This document shows positions 1 to 8,418 of a stretch of DNA of 64,000 nt, one piece after another. Source of the stretch: Nesterenkonia sandarakina (GTDB taxonomy: Bacteria; Actinomycetota; Actinomycetes; Actinomycetales; Micrococcaceae); contig NZ_JACCFQ010000001.1 in assembly GCF_013410215.1 (NCBI RefSeq), positions 1,674,001 through 1,738,000 on the forward strand, given 5' to 3'. The notes below the pieces were generated by a model. That model was not told the origin of the DNA. It saw nothing but the letters and a program-made list of their open reading frames with translations, and did no database searches. Position numbers and translations under genes: made by a program. Positions within the stretch are counted from its first letter, which is position 1, and every line of letters begins with the position of its first letter.

Positions 1-514
1 GCTTCATCGCCTCGGAGACGTCGCCGGTGCCGGCCTCGCCCTTGGAGCGGATCATCGAGGCGCCCTCGGTGATCCGGCGCAGCGCCTCACCGAGATTCGT
101 GGCGCCGCAGACGAAGGGCACCTTGAACTTGGACTTGTCGATGTGGTGGATGTAGTCCGCGGGGGAGAGGACCTCGGACTCATCGATGTAGTCGACCTTG
201 AGGTGCTCGAGGATCTGCGCCTCGACGAAGTGGCCGATCCGGGCCTTAGCCATCACGGGGATCGAGACCTCGTCGATGATGCCAGTGATCAGGTCGGGGT
301 CAGACATCCGGGCGACACCGCCGGTGGCGCGGATGTCGGCGGGCACGCGCTCGAGGGCCATGACAGCGACGGCACCGGCGTCTTCGGCGATGCGGGCCTG
401 CTCGCGGGTGACCACGTCCATGATCACGCCGCCCTTGAGCATCTGGGCCAGTCCGGTGTTCACAGCGGTGGCGCCGGTGGCGGCAGCAGTGTGCGAGGTG
501 GACTCAGTGGTCAC
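1..514 (-). CDS. pdxS: Pyridoxal 5'-phosphate synthase lyase subunit PdxS (partial, runs off left edge)
   Basis: PdxS builds pyridoxal 5'-phosphate from ribose 5-phosphate, glyceraldehyde 3-phosphate and ammonia supplied by the glutaminase PdxT, in a cytosolic multimer. About 171 codons are visible, from a GTG at 512-514 (AGGAG six bases upstream) to the window edge. Diagnostic stretches are [36 protein letters not shown] (the Lys that forms the ribose phosphate adduct) and, at the edge, [14 protein letters not shown], which holds the second catalytic Lys. The C-terminal third lies outside the window. A strong hairpin separates it from the upstream pspA gene, so it probably has its own promoter. 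Identification is secure; only the end is missing. Confidence 0.95.
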   Translation of the reverse strand, partial: MTTESTSHTAAATGATAVNTGLAQMLKGGVIMDVVTREQARIAEDAGAVAVMALERVPADIRATGGVARMSDPDLITGIIDEVSIPVMAKARIGHFVEAQILEHLKVDYIDESEVLSPADYIHHIDKSKFKVPFVCGATNLGEALRRITEGASMIRSKGEAGTGDVSEAMK

Positions 515-547
515 GGAGATCTCCTGGAAGGTTGGGTTGCTGCGATG

Positions 548-584
548 ACAATGGGGAGTGAACATCGCGTTCACTCCCCATTGT
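548..584 (-). terminator. Perfect 16-bp hairpin between pspA and pdxS
   Basis: Positions 548-563 and 569-584 are perfect inverted repeats around a 5-base loop. The element lies just after the pspA stop codon in the direction of transcription and before the pdxS start. No T-run follows on the minus strand, as is common for actinobacterial intrinsic terminators. It most likely ends the pspA transcript. Confidence 0.7.
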
Positions 585-630
585 TCCATCACTTCAGCGT
601 GACCGCTGAACCGACGTCATACAGCTGCGC

Positions 631-1446
631 TCAGGCGCGATCGCGCTCCTCAGCCTCGAGCTGCGCGGCGTAGTCCTCGGTGGCCTGAGCATCCGAGCTT
701 CCGGCGCCCAGGGCTGCCGGTGCGGAGCTGCCGGACTTCAGCGCTGCGAGCCGGGCGTCGACCTCGGCCTGTTCGCCGAGGTCCTCCAGGGACTCGAACT
801 GTGCGTCCAGGGAGGAGGCGGCCAGCTCGTTCTGCCCGCGCACCTTCGCCTCTTCGCGGCGGATCTTCTCTTCGAAGCGGCCCACCTCTGAGGTCGGGTC
901 CATCACGTCGATGGACTTCACGGCGTCGTGGACCTGGGACTGGGCGTGCGCGGCGCGGGAGCGGGCGATGAGCTCGTCGCGCTTGGAGACCAGCTGCTGA
1001 CGCTTGGTCTTCATCTGCTCCAGGCCGGTCTTGAGCCGGTCCACGATCTCACGCTGGGAGGTGATGGTCGGCTCCGAAGACTTCGCGGAGGACTCCGCCT
1101 CCATCTGGCGCTGGATGGCCACCCGGGCGAGGTTGTCGAACTTCTGCGCGTTCTCGGCGTTGCCGCCGTCACGGAACTCGTCGGCCTTGCGGGAGGCGGC
1201 GAGGGCCTTCTGCCCCCAGGAACGGGAGTTCTCGAGATCCTCCTTGTAATCGTCCTCCATCATGCGCAGGTTGCCGATGGTCTGGGCGATCGCCTCTTCG
1301 GCCTCTGAGATGTTGTTGGTGAAGTCTCGGACCATCTGGTCGAGCATCTTCTCCGGGTCCTCGGAGCGATCCAGCATGGCGTTGACGTTTGCGCGTACCA
1401 GCTGGGACATGCGACCTAAAATGGACTGCTTGCTCACAGTGTTCAC
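631..1446 (-). CDS. pspA: PspA/IM30 family envelope-stress protein
   Basis: Phage-shock-protein-A family protein, a coiled-coil ESCRT-III-like protein that binds the inner face of the membrane and supports it under stress. The N-terminus has the family signature: SKQSILGR, a short amphipathic segment, then RANVNAMLDRSEDPEKMLDQ. The central 200 residues are charged heptad-type helix, and the C-terminus is a short Ala/Ser-rich tail ending in acidic residues. At 271 residues it is typical of actinobacterial members. The start could be GTG at 1446 (AAGGA just upstream) or the GTG at 1437, which begins MSKQS like many homologues. It lies downstream of the membrane-anchored coiled-coil gene at 1563-3059, and the two are probably one envelope-stress unit. 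Confidence 0.92.
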   Translation of the reverse strand: MNTVSKQSILGRMSQLVRANVNAMLDRSEDPEKMLDQMVRDFTNNISEAEEAIAQTIGNLRMMEDDYKEDLENSRSWGQKALAASRKADEFRDGGNAENAQKFDNLARVAIQRQMEAESSAKSSEPTITSQREIVDRLKTGLEQMKTKRQQLVSKRDELIARSRAAHAQSQVHDAVKSIDVMDPTSEVGRFEEKIRREEAKVRGQNELAASSLDAQFESLEDLGEQAEVDARLAALKSGSSAPAALGAGSSDAQATEDYAAQLEAEERDRA

Positions 1447-1562
1447 CTTTCCTTGTGCATCAATGTCTCTGAACTGCTCACCATGTCGATACTAGTCACG
1501 GCACCTGGCCACGGCCATGGCAGGTCCCCGGGGAAGCCGCAGGAATCCCCGGGCCCGGGACG

Positions 1563-3059
1563 TCAGAACATCCGACGACGGCGTCCGAAGCCGCCGCCCA
1601 TGCCTCCGCGGCCCCCGGGGTAGCCGTAGCCCCCGGGCATGCCGAAGCCTCCGAACCCGCCGCCGTAGCCTCCACCCCCGCTGAGCGCGTCCTCGGCCGA
1701 TTCCTGGCGTGCGATCTGGGCGGCCTGGACGGCGAGCGTCTTGGCCTGGGTCGCCAGTTCGAGGGCTTTCGCCGGCTGGTCATCCCCGATGGATTCCGCC
1801 TCGGCGAGTGTTCGCTCCGCCTCGGCCATCCGGGTCCGGGAGGTGGCGCCGCTGCGTTTGGAACGCAGGTAGTCACGAGAGGACTGCACCTGGTGCCGCG
1901 CGGTGAGGATCTCGGTCTGGAGCACCTCGCGGGCGCGACGATCCCTGGCCTGCTGGTCGCGCACTGCGTTCAGCGGCTCATCGAGCTCCCGGTGGGCGAT
2001 TTCCAGGGAGTTCAGCAGCTCCAGCGGATTGGTCTTCTGCTGGGAGTCCAGAGCGCGGCGGACCTGTTTCACCGCGGCTTCGGCGGCGGCGATGGGTCCT
2101 GCGAGCTCTGCAGACTGACCTGCCTGCATGGTGGCGCGGGCCTGGGCGATGTCCTGCTCGGTCTGGTCCAGGCCGATGCTGAGGTTCTGCTCGGCGCTGC
2201 GCAGTCGCAGCTGGGTCTCCTCCAGGGAGTCGATCAGCTTCCCGGCTTCCCCGGCCGCTTCTTCGCCGGTGTGGATCGCGACCACCGCGTCGGAGGCGTC
2301 TGAACCGGTGAGCGCCTGCTCGGCCTCGGCGGCGGCCCGCCGGGCGTGGTCGAGGCTGCGCGAGGAATGCGTCAGGCCTTCGGTGAAGGAGGCGAGCGCG
2401 TCGTCGTCGTATACGGACTGCAGATCTGGCAGCCGCTTCTGGGCCTGCTCCCGGCGGCGGCCGAGCTCCTCGATCCGGGCACGGAGCTGATCCAGCGCCG
2501 GCCGGGGGTCGAGCTCCAGGCTGCGCAGGGACTCGAAGTCTTGGCGGTGCGACTCCAGGGTCTCATTGACCTGCTGGCAGTTGGCGATCACCTTGCGCAG
2601 CAGCTCACGGGCCTGCGCCTCATCCTCCGGGGGATCACGGTCCACCTGGTGTTGCATCCGGAAGGACTCCTGCAGGTGCTCCCGAGCCTGGTCCACGTCC
2701 TGCTGGAACGGGGCCACCTGTTCATCGCCATAGGCGGCGCTGGCGAAGAGGATCTCCTGCTCGGAGGAGTTCACCGCATTATCGGCCGCGATCAGCAGAG
2801 AACCCGCCTCGCGCCGCAGCTCCTCGAGGCTCATTCCAGCGAGTCGACGTTCTTCTGCGGAGACCGGTTCGGAGTCCCGACCGGAGGAGAGTCGCTGGCG
2901 ATCTGCGAAGCCCTGGAGCCGGCGGTCCTGCTTCTTCCCGCCTGAGAGCCACACCGCACCCAGACCGATCAGTCCTAAGATGACCGCGCCGATCAGCAGC
3001 GGGCCGATCACGATCATTCCCAGGGTGACGGGGGGACTGAGGACTGTCTCGGGCACCAT
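1563..3059 (-). CDS. Membrane-anchored coiled-coil protein with Gly-rich tail, upstream of pspA
   Basis: A 498-residue protein. It has one N-terminal transmembrane helix (about residues 12-38, mostly I, L, G and V), a long Gln/Glu/Arg/Ala-rich coiled coil (about 50-440) and a Gly/Tyr/Phe-rich tail (about 455-498) ending RRRRMF. In related actinobacteria the gene before pspA usually encodes a larger protein with a signal peptide, a TPM (YgcG-like) domain, a membrane helix, a coiled coil and a Gly-rich tail. This one matches only the part from the helix onward; no TPM domain is encoded upstream. It probably works with PspA at the membrane, but its molecular role is unknown. No Shine-Dalgarno precedes the ATG, which fits leaderless translation (see the promoter at 3066-3094). 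Confidence 0.75.
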   Translation of the reverse strand: MVPETVLSPPVTLGMIVIGPLLIGAVILGLIGLGAVWLSGGKKQDRRLQGFADRQRLSSGRDSEPVSAEERRLAGMSLEELRREAGSLLIAADNAVNSSEQEILFASAAYGDEQVAPFQQDVDQAREHLQESFRMQHQVDRDPPEDEAQARELLRKVIANCQQVNETLESHRQDFESLRSLELDPRPALDQLRARIEELGRRREQAQKRLPDLQSVYDDDALASFTEGLTHSSRSLDHARRAAAEAEQALTGSDASDAVVAIHTGEEAAGEAGKLIDSLEETQLRLRSAEQNLSIGLDQTEQDIAQARATMQAGQSAELAGPIAAAEAAVKQVRRALDSQQKTNPLELLNSLEIAHRELDEPLNAVRDQQARDRRAREVLQTEILTARHQVQSSRDYLRSKRSGATSRTRMAEAERTLAEAESIGDDQPAKALELATQAKTLAVQAAQIARQESAEDALSGGGGYGGGFGGFGMPGGYGYPGGRGGMGGGFGRRRRMF

Positions 3060-3065
3060 GGGCCG

Positions 3066-3094
3066 AGTCTATAAGTGGCCTATGACATCGTCTA
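3066..3094 (-). promoter_or_regulatory. Probable leaderless promoter of the 1563-3059 gene
   Basis: On the minus strand TAGACG (3094-3089), a 17-base spacer and TAGACT (3071-3066) form a SigA-like -35/-10 pair. The -10 ends six bases before the ATG at 3059, and there is no ribosome-binding site. That spacing would start transcription at or next to the ATG. This is a pattern match only. The remainder of the gap up to the htrA start (3095-3324) shows no gene. Confidence 0.4.
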
Positions 3095-3324
3095 TCAGGC
3101 AACGGTCAGCTCCCCTGAGGGCGTAGGGAGCGCTGGTGTCGGGCGCGTCCAGGCCCAGCTCAGACCAGCGGCGTCTCATGGAATCGTCCAGGAGGCATCC
3201 AGCCGGTTATCGTCGTCGATACAGAATGGGCGCGGACAATAGCTGTCGAGCCACAGGCCAGCATGCGTGTCACGCTCCGGCCGGCACACTATTGCACCGC
3301 AAGACCACAGAGGCAGGTTCCACC

Positions 3325-5142
3325 ATGAGTTCAGATCCGTCTAACAGTCCTGACCGGGATGAGGTAAACCCTCCGGAGGACGCCACCGCGCGGATCGACC
3401 CCGTTCCGGCGCGTGAAGAGGCGCAGGATCCTCATGTGGAGTCGGTCCCGGGGCCTGAGACGGGCCACGGCAGCCAGGGACACGGCAGCCCGTCTCCCGA
3501 GGGCCGAAGCCCCGAGGAGTCCTCTCCACTCAACGCGTCCGACGTGCCCCCCGCACCGGCCGGTTCCCAGCCCGGATCAGGCCAGTACACCCAGGCGGAA
3601 CATGGTCAGGGCCAGTACGGCGGGGGCCAGTACGGGCAGGGCCAGCATGGTCATGACCAGTACGGCCAGGGTCAGTACACCCAGGCGGAACACGGTGAGG
3701 GCCAGTACGGCCAGGGCCATTATGGCCAAGACCCGTACGGGCAGTATCCGCAGGGCGGGGTCCAGTACGGCGCGGACCAGTACGGCGGGGTCCAGTACGG
3801 CCAAGACCCGTATGCCCAGTCCCAGCACTACCAGGATCCCTCCCTTGCATCGACTGGCGGCTACGCCGGGTATGGCTCAGGTGCGGCCTTCGCCGACTCC
3901 TCGCAGAAGCAGCCCCGGAACAAGCGGACGGTGGGCGTGGGTTCCCTGGCGCTCGCGGTGCTGCTGGCCGGGCTGCTCGGCGGCGGCGTGGTGGCGGGAT
4001 CCCAGGCCGTGCTCGGAGACGGCGGAAGCGTGAGCACCTCCGCGTCCGGCGGGATCGAGATCAACAACCCGGATTCGGCCACAGTGGTCACTGCGGCGGC
4101 GGCGAAGGCCTCCCCGTCAGTGGTGACCCTCGCAGTCAACGACGGCAGCCAGGGCGGTTCGGGTTCGGGGATCATCCTCGATGAGGAGGGTCACGTGCTG
4201 ACCAACACCCATGTGGTGACGCTCGGTGGTGCCGCTGCCGACCCGGAGATCGAGGTCCGGATGAGTGACGGGTCCGTCTCCGCCGCGGAACTGGTGGGCA
4301 CCGACCCGCTCAGTGATCTTGCGGTGATCAAGCTGGAGAACATCGACGGCATCCAGCCCGCCGAGCTGGGATCCTCCGGCGACCTCAACGTCGGGGACCA
4401 GAGCATCGCCATCGGTGCTCCGCTGGGACTCTCCGGCACCGTCACCGACGGGATCGTCTCCACGCTGAACCGGACGATCTCCGTGGCCTCCTCAGCGGTA
4501 GAGGATGACGGCGCCGATGCTCCCGAAGCTCCGGAAGACGGCTCGGAGGAAGACGGTTTCGAGTTCTACTTCCCGGACATGGAGGGATCTCCCACCCAAG
4601 GATCGATCCACCTCAACGTGATCCAGACCGACGCCGCGATCAACCGCGGCAACTCCGGCGGTGCCCTGGTCGACGACGAGGGCCGGGTGATCGGGGTCAA
4701 CGTGGCCATCGCCTCCTCCGGAGGGGGAGCCGAGACCGACGCCGGATCCATCGGTGTGGGCTTCGCCGTGCCCATCGACTACGCCCAGCGGGTCGCCCAG
4801 GAGCTGATCGACACCGGCGAGGTCTCCCACGGGCTGCTCGGAGTCACGGTGGCGGCCGCTGGATCCCAGGACGCCTCCGGGGAGACCGATCCCGAAGTGG
4901 CTCCGGTGATGCCTGGCTTCACCGTGGGCGCACTGATCGACGACGTCCCGGGCAATACGCCCGCTGCGGACGCCGGACTGACCACCGGTGACATCATCAC
5001 CGCGGTCAATGACCGGAGGATCGAGGATTCGCTCGCGCTGACCGCAACCATCCGGGAGTACCCGGCAGGGGAGACCGTGACGATCACCTACGTGCGTGAC
5101 GGCGCCGAGGAAGAGACCGAGGTGACCCTTGGCGCGACCTGA
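3325..5142 (+). CDS. HtrA/DegP-like membrane-anchored serine protease with PDZ domain
   Basis: Envelope serine protease for quality control of extracytoplasmic proteins. Using the ATG at 3325 (AGAGG upstream; the preceding in-frame region is not protein-like) it has 605 residues. It has an acidic cytoplasmic N-terminus, a Gln/Tyr/Gly repeat region (about 87-169), one membrane helix (about 203-228), a trypsin-like domain and a C-terminal PDZ domain. The catalytic triad is visible: His296 in NTHVV, Asp331 in SDLAVIKL and Ser444 in RGNSGGALV. An acidic insert (about residues 392-425, rich in D, E, A and P) interrupts the protease domain before the active-site serine. The PIG-L deacetylase gene overlaps its 3' end by 14 bases, so the two are probably co-transcribed. 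Confidence 0.93.
   Translation: MSSDPSNSPDRDEVNPPEDATARIDPVPAREEAQDPHVESVPGPETGHGSQGHGSPSPEGRSPEESSPLNASDVPPAPAGSQPGSGQYTQAEHGQGQYGGGQYGQGQHGHDQYGQGQYTQAEHGEGQYGQGHYGQDPYGQYPQGGVQYGADQYGGVQYGQDPYAQSQHYQDPSLASTGGYAGYGSGAAFADSSQKQPRNKRTVGVGSLALAVLLAGLLGGGVVAGSQAVLGDGGSVSTSASGGIEINNPDSATVVTAAAAKASPSVVTLAVNDGSQGGSGSGIILDEEGHVLTNTHVVTLGGAAADPEIEVRMSDGSVSAAELVGTDPLSDLAVIKLENIDGIQPAELGSSGDLNVGDQSIAIGAPLGLSGTVTDGIVSTLNRTISVASSAVEDDGADAPEAPEDGSEEDGFEFYFPDMEGSPTQGSIHLNVIQTDAAINRGNSGGALVDDEGRVIGVNVAIASSGGGAETDAGSIGVGFAVPIDYAQRVAQELIDTGEVSHGLLGVTVAAAGSQDASGETDPEVAPVMPGFTVGALIDDVPGNTPAADAGLTTGDIITAVNDRRIEDSLALTATIREYPAGETVTITYVRDGAEEETEVTLGAT
3583..3831 (+). repeat. In-frame QYGQG-type repeat tract inside htrA
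   Basis: Irregular repeats of codons for QYGQG, QYTQAEHG, QYGGV and QDPYGQ run through this interval. Two nearly identical blocks (CAGTACACCCAGGCGGAACA at about 3583 and 3676) show local duplication. The tract encodes a disordered cytoplasmic segment before the membrane helix. Similar Q/Y/G tails occur in other actinobacterial membrane proteins, but copy number usually differs between strains. Confidence 0.75.
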
Positions 5143-5941
5143 GTCCGATCTCTCCGGCGGGGGTGACGATCCGGGGAGTCAGGGGTCCGGGCCCGTGGCA
5201 CCGGCGCGGCTCGCCGCAGAGCATGGACTGAGCTCGGTGCTGGCATTCGGGGCGCACCCGGATGACATCGACTTCGGTGCCGCAGGCAGCATCGCGGCCT
5301 TCACCGAAGCTGGCGTGGCCGTGACTCTGTGTCTGCTCACGGCCGGTGACGCCGGAGGCTTCGAGCCCGGCCGCGACGCCGCAGAGATGGCCCGGGTGCG
5401 TGAGGCCGAGCAGCGCCAGGCGGCGGCGGTGCTGGGGGTGGATCGGGTCATCCTGCTCGACGAGCGGGACGGCTTCGTCGCGCCCACCGCCGAGCTGGTC
5501 GGGAAGATCGTGCGGATCATGCGTGAGGTCAGGCCTGAGCTGGTGATCTCTCCGCATCCCGAGCGTGCCTGGGATCGGCTGCAGAAGTCTCACCCTGACC
5601 ATATGGCCTGCGGGGAGGCAGTGGTGCGAGCCTCGTACCCCTATGTCGAGAATCCCTTCGCCTACCCGGAGCTGGCGGCCGAGGGGCTTGAGGCGTTCAA
5701 GATCCGGCATCTGATGCTCACCACCGCCCCGCAGGAACGGGTCAACCTGCGTCTGGACGTCACGGGTCAGGAGTCGGTGAAGATGAGCGCCCTGCGGGCG
5801 CATTTCAGCCAGCACCCCGACGCTGCCCGGATGGAGGGCTATGTGCTGGAGAAGATGCGCCAGATCCACGGTGCCGGCGGTTACGCCGAAGAATTCCACT
5901 GGGTCACGGTCAACGCCCCGGACACGATCAGCGGGTTCTGA
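5129..5941 (+). CDS. PIG-L family zinc-dependent deacetylase
   Basis: A LmbE/PIG-L hydrolase, a family that removes N-acetyl groups from sugar-containing substrates (for example MshB in mycothiol synthesis, BshB in bacillithiol synthesis). The zinc motif AHPDD is at about residues 42-46 and the second motif HPDH at about 153-156; the rest of the length (270) is normal. The likely start is TTG at 5129, which overlaps the end of htrA and allows coupling; a GTG at 5195 would give a shorter N-terminus and is also possible. The substrate cannot be told from the sequence. The context (htrA upstream, convergent rraA downstream) gives no pathway clue, so MshB itself should not be assumed. Confidence 0.88.
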   Translation: MARPESDLSGGGDDPGSQGSGPVAPARLAAEHGLSSVLAFGAHPDDIDFGAAGSIAAFTEAGVAVTLCLLTAGDAGGFEPGRDAAEMARVREAEQRQAAAVLGVDRVILLDERDGFVAPTAELVGKIVRIMREVRPELVISPHPERAWDRLQKSHPDHMACGEAVVRASYPYVENPFAYPELAAEGLEAFKIRHLMLTTAPQERVNLRLDVTGQESVKMSALRAHFSQHPDAARMEGYVLEKMRQIHGAGGYAEEFHWVTVNAPDTISGF

Positions 5942-5967
5942 GATCGGCGGCTCCAGAAAGCGGCGGC

Positions 5968-6495
5968 TCAGGCGGGGGTGACCAGCACTCCGTCGGCGTC
6001 GGACCAGAGGGTGGCGCCGGGAACGAAGGTGACGCCACCGAACTGCAGCGGCACATCCACCTGACCGAGCCCTTCCTTGACCGACTTGCGCGGGTTCGAT
6101 CCCAGCGCGCGGACCCCGAGATCCATCTCGGCGAGCTGCTCGCGGTCCCGGACGGCGCCGTGGATGACCACCCCTGCCCAGCCGTTCTCGATCGCAGAGG
6201 CGGCGATCATGTCTCCGATCAGCGCCGAGTCCAGGGATCCTGCGCCGTCGACGACCAGCACCGAACCCTTGCCGGGGGTGTTCAGCAGCTCCTTGACCAG
6301 TCCGTTGTCCCGGTAGCAGCTGATGGTCCGCACCTGGCCGGTGAAGCGGGCGCGACCGCCGAGGTTCAGCAGCTGCAGGGAGAGCGACTGCAGCGACTCG
6401 TCGGCGTCGTAGAGGTCGCAGGTGGCGAACTCGGTGCCACCGCTCGGCGCGGGCTCGGGCTGGCTGTTCGGGGTAGACATGGTTTCTCCGCTCAT
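5968..6495 (-). CDS. RraA family protein (ribonuclease E regulator / HMG-aldolase-like fold)
   Basis: RraA-family protein of 175 residues. In proteobacteria RraA binds RNase E and inhibits it; relatives with the same fold are class II aldolases or oxaloacetate decarboxylases. Recognised by ATCDLYDA near the N-terminus, GRARFTGQVRTI, VLVVDGAGSLDSALIGD, NGWAGVVIHGAVRD and ALGSNPRKS. The ATG at 6495 shares its A with the TGA of the sigma/anti-sigma gene (TGATG), so translation is likely coupled; MSTPN at 6480 is an alternative start. The true function in actinobacteria is unsettled, because many of them carry this protein and its partner is unproven. Confidence 0.88.
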   Translation of the reverse strand: MSGETMSTPNSQPEPAPSGGTEFATCDLYDADESLQSLSLQLLNLGGRARFTGQVRTISCYRDNGLVKELLNTPGKGSVLVVDGAGSLDSALIGDMIAASAIENGWAGVVIHGAVRDREQLAEMDLGVRALGSNPRKSVKEGLGQVDVPLQFGGVTFVPGATLWSDADGVLVTPA

Positions 6496-8360
6496 CAGTC
6501 CTGTTCCTGGTCCTCATCCACGGAACCGCCGTACTGCGGCCCGTCGGTGACGCGTTCACGCAGCTCGATCTCACCGGCGGTCTCACCCGTCGGCCGCTCC
6601 TCGCCGCGGATCGTCTCGATGGTGATCTGCAGGGCTCGGTTGGCCTCGATGTCTCGCAGGGTGACGATCTCCTCCTCGAGCTCCGCGGCGGTGAAGTTCC
6701 CCAGCGAGCTGGGCTGGCCCTCGTCGCGCGGCATCAGCCAGAGCTGGTAGGTCGTGTCGCCTTCGAGCTCTCCGACCTCGGCGAAGTCGACATAGCCGAC
6801 CCCCTCGGCGGTCGAGATCACCGCCCGCGCGGTGCCCCCCTCGGTGAGTTCCACGCCCTCGACCACTCGGGCCTCCGGGTCACCGTCGGCTGTGGCCTGG
6901 ATGTCCTGACCCGAGGCGAAACCCCAGATCAGCAGGATCGCGGCGAGTACGACGACGCCCAGCCCGGTCACGATCATCCAGCGTTTCATCACCGGCTCAC
7001 GCTTGGAGGTGACCTCGGTGTGGCTGGAGATGGACTCCACCATCCCCATCCCGACCTCCTGGTCTGAGAGGTTGTGCAGCACCTCATCGAGCAGGTTGCT
7101 CGGCGGGACCACCGGGTAGGCCGTGAAGATCTCGGCAAGGGTGCGACGGGCGGCAAGCACCCGGGTGTCCCAGGCCCGCGCGGTGGCATCGTCCGCGGTC
7201 AGCGCCGCTTCATCGAGCACCGCGCGTTCCCGGTTGTCGATCGCGTCCAGGGCGTGGACCTCGGCGAGCTCCACCAGCAGCCCGTTCTCGACGTCGGAGC
7301 TGATGTCCTCGGTGAAGTTCCGTTTCACCGCCCCGGAGCGCTCCACGTCCTTCTTGGTCACCGCAGCCCGCAGGATCGGGTCCAGCTCCGCCTCCAGGGT
7401 GGTGCGACGGGCATGCATCCGTGTCATGCCATCCCGCAGACGCGACTTCACCGCGGGCACGGCGGATCCCACCTGCGCGGCGACCTGCTGATGGGTGCCT
7501 CCGGCCAGATAGCTCAGCGCCAGCGCCTGCGACTGGGAGTCAGAGAGGACGCTGATGTCCTCGATGATCTCCTCGGGCAGCCCGGCGATGCCGCCGCCCT
7601 GCTCGGCCGGGACCACGGTGAGCGGGATCGGGGTGGCCAGACCTTCCCGGAAGCGCTCCACGATGATCCGGTGCGCCAGCGGCACCAGCCACTCCAGCAC
7701 CAGCTCATACTCGCTGGGCCGGTAGGCCTCCTCCTGGACCTGCTCCTGGGCGGCGTGCTCATCGGTGAGCAACTCCGAGGCCTGGGACTGCAGCCGCAGA
7801 TCCTGGGCGCGCTCATCGGCCTGGTCCCAGAGCTGGTGATAGACCGCCAGCGTGGAATCCTGGGCGCCCTGGGCGTCAGCGTGCATGAGCAGCGCCAGGC
7901 CGTAGACCACGTCGGAGGTGGCGTCGTAGAAGGTGGCGAAGGAAGGCTGTTCCCCCCGGGCGGACCCTGCGAGCAGCTCGCTCAGCGTCGGGTCGCTCAG
8001 CGACCGGGCTGAGTCCAGGTGATCGGCGCTCTGGTCATCGGTCGCAGTGTGGCCATGGTCAGTGGCGTGCTCGGACTCAGCTGTGTGCCCACGGGCAGTG
8101 TCGTGCCCCGTCTCAGCCGTGCGCCCGACCTCAGCCGTGGGCGCTGGCTCAGCGTCGTGTTCAGCGTCGTCGGCGTGCCCATGCTGCGCGGCCTCGGCCG
8201 TGCCCGGGTGCGGATCCGTGTCAGGTTCCGCGGGCGCCTGGTGACTCGCCGTCTCGGTGGTGGTGTGCTGGGTTCCGCGGTGCTGATCTGCGGGGGTCCG
8301 GCCACCGTCGGGACGATCGTCGGGGCGGTCCGATGCAGGGCGGTCAGAGGCGGTGTCCAT
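6495..8360 (-). CDS. ECF-type sigma factor fused to an RskA-like anti-sigma factor
   Basis: One uninterrupted 621-residue frame joins two normally separate regulators. Residues 1-115 are a low-complexity His/Asp/Thr/Ala stretch. Residues about 122-240 resemble sigma region 2 of SigK-type ECF factors (LSELLAGSARGEQPSFATFYDAT, read here in pieces, then WLVPLAHRIIVERF). About 268-318 match sigma region 4 (SDSQSQALALSYLAGG, then AVKSRLRDGM). About 362-432 resemble the cytoplasmic anti-sigma domain (AEVHALDAIDNRERAVLDEA) without the Cys/His zinc ligands. A membrane helix lies at about 460-482, followed by an RskA extracytoplasmic domain (YQLWLMPRDEGQP). It would be tethered to the membrane and should need proteolysis or a conformational signal to act. 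The region-2 sequence is diverged, so promoter binding is uncertain. It is coupled to rraA. Confidence 0.8.
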   Translation of the reverse strand: MDTASDRPASDRPDDRPDGGRTPADQHRGTQHTTTETASHQAPAEPDTDPHPGTAEAAQHGHADDAEHDAEPAPTAEVGRTAETGHDTARGHTAESEHATDHGHTATDDQSADHLDSARSLSDPTLSELLAGSARGEQPSFATFYDATSDVVYGLALLMHADAQGAQDSTLAVYHQLWDQADERAQDLRLQSQASELLTDEHAAQEQVQEEAYRPSEYELVLEWLVPLAHRIIVERFREGLATPIPLTVVPAEQGGGIAGLPEEIIEDISVLSDSQSQALALSYLAGGTHQQVAAQVGSAVPAVKSRLRDGMTRMHARRTTLEAELDPILRAAVTKKDVERSGAVKRNFTEDISSDVENGLLVELAEVHALDAIDNRERAVLDEAALTADDATARAWDTRVLAARRTLAEIFTAYPVVPPSNLLDEVLHNLSDQEVGMGMVESISSHTEVTSKREPVMKRWMIVTGLGVVVLAAILLIWGFASGQDIQATADGDPEARVVEGVELTEGGTARAVISTAEGVGYVDFAEVGELEGDTTYQLWLMPRDEGQPSSLGNFTAAELEEEIVTLRDIEANRALQITIETIRGEERPTGETAGEIELRERVTDGPQYGGSVDEDQEQD

Positions 8361-8418
8361 GGTTGGTGAGTGTATCCATCCTCAGCTCGGCGCCGCGGCA
8401 CCAACACCCGCCTTCGAA

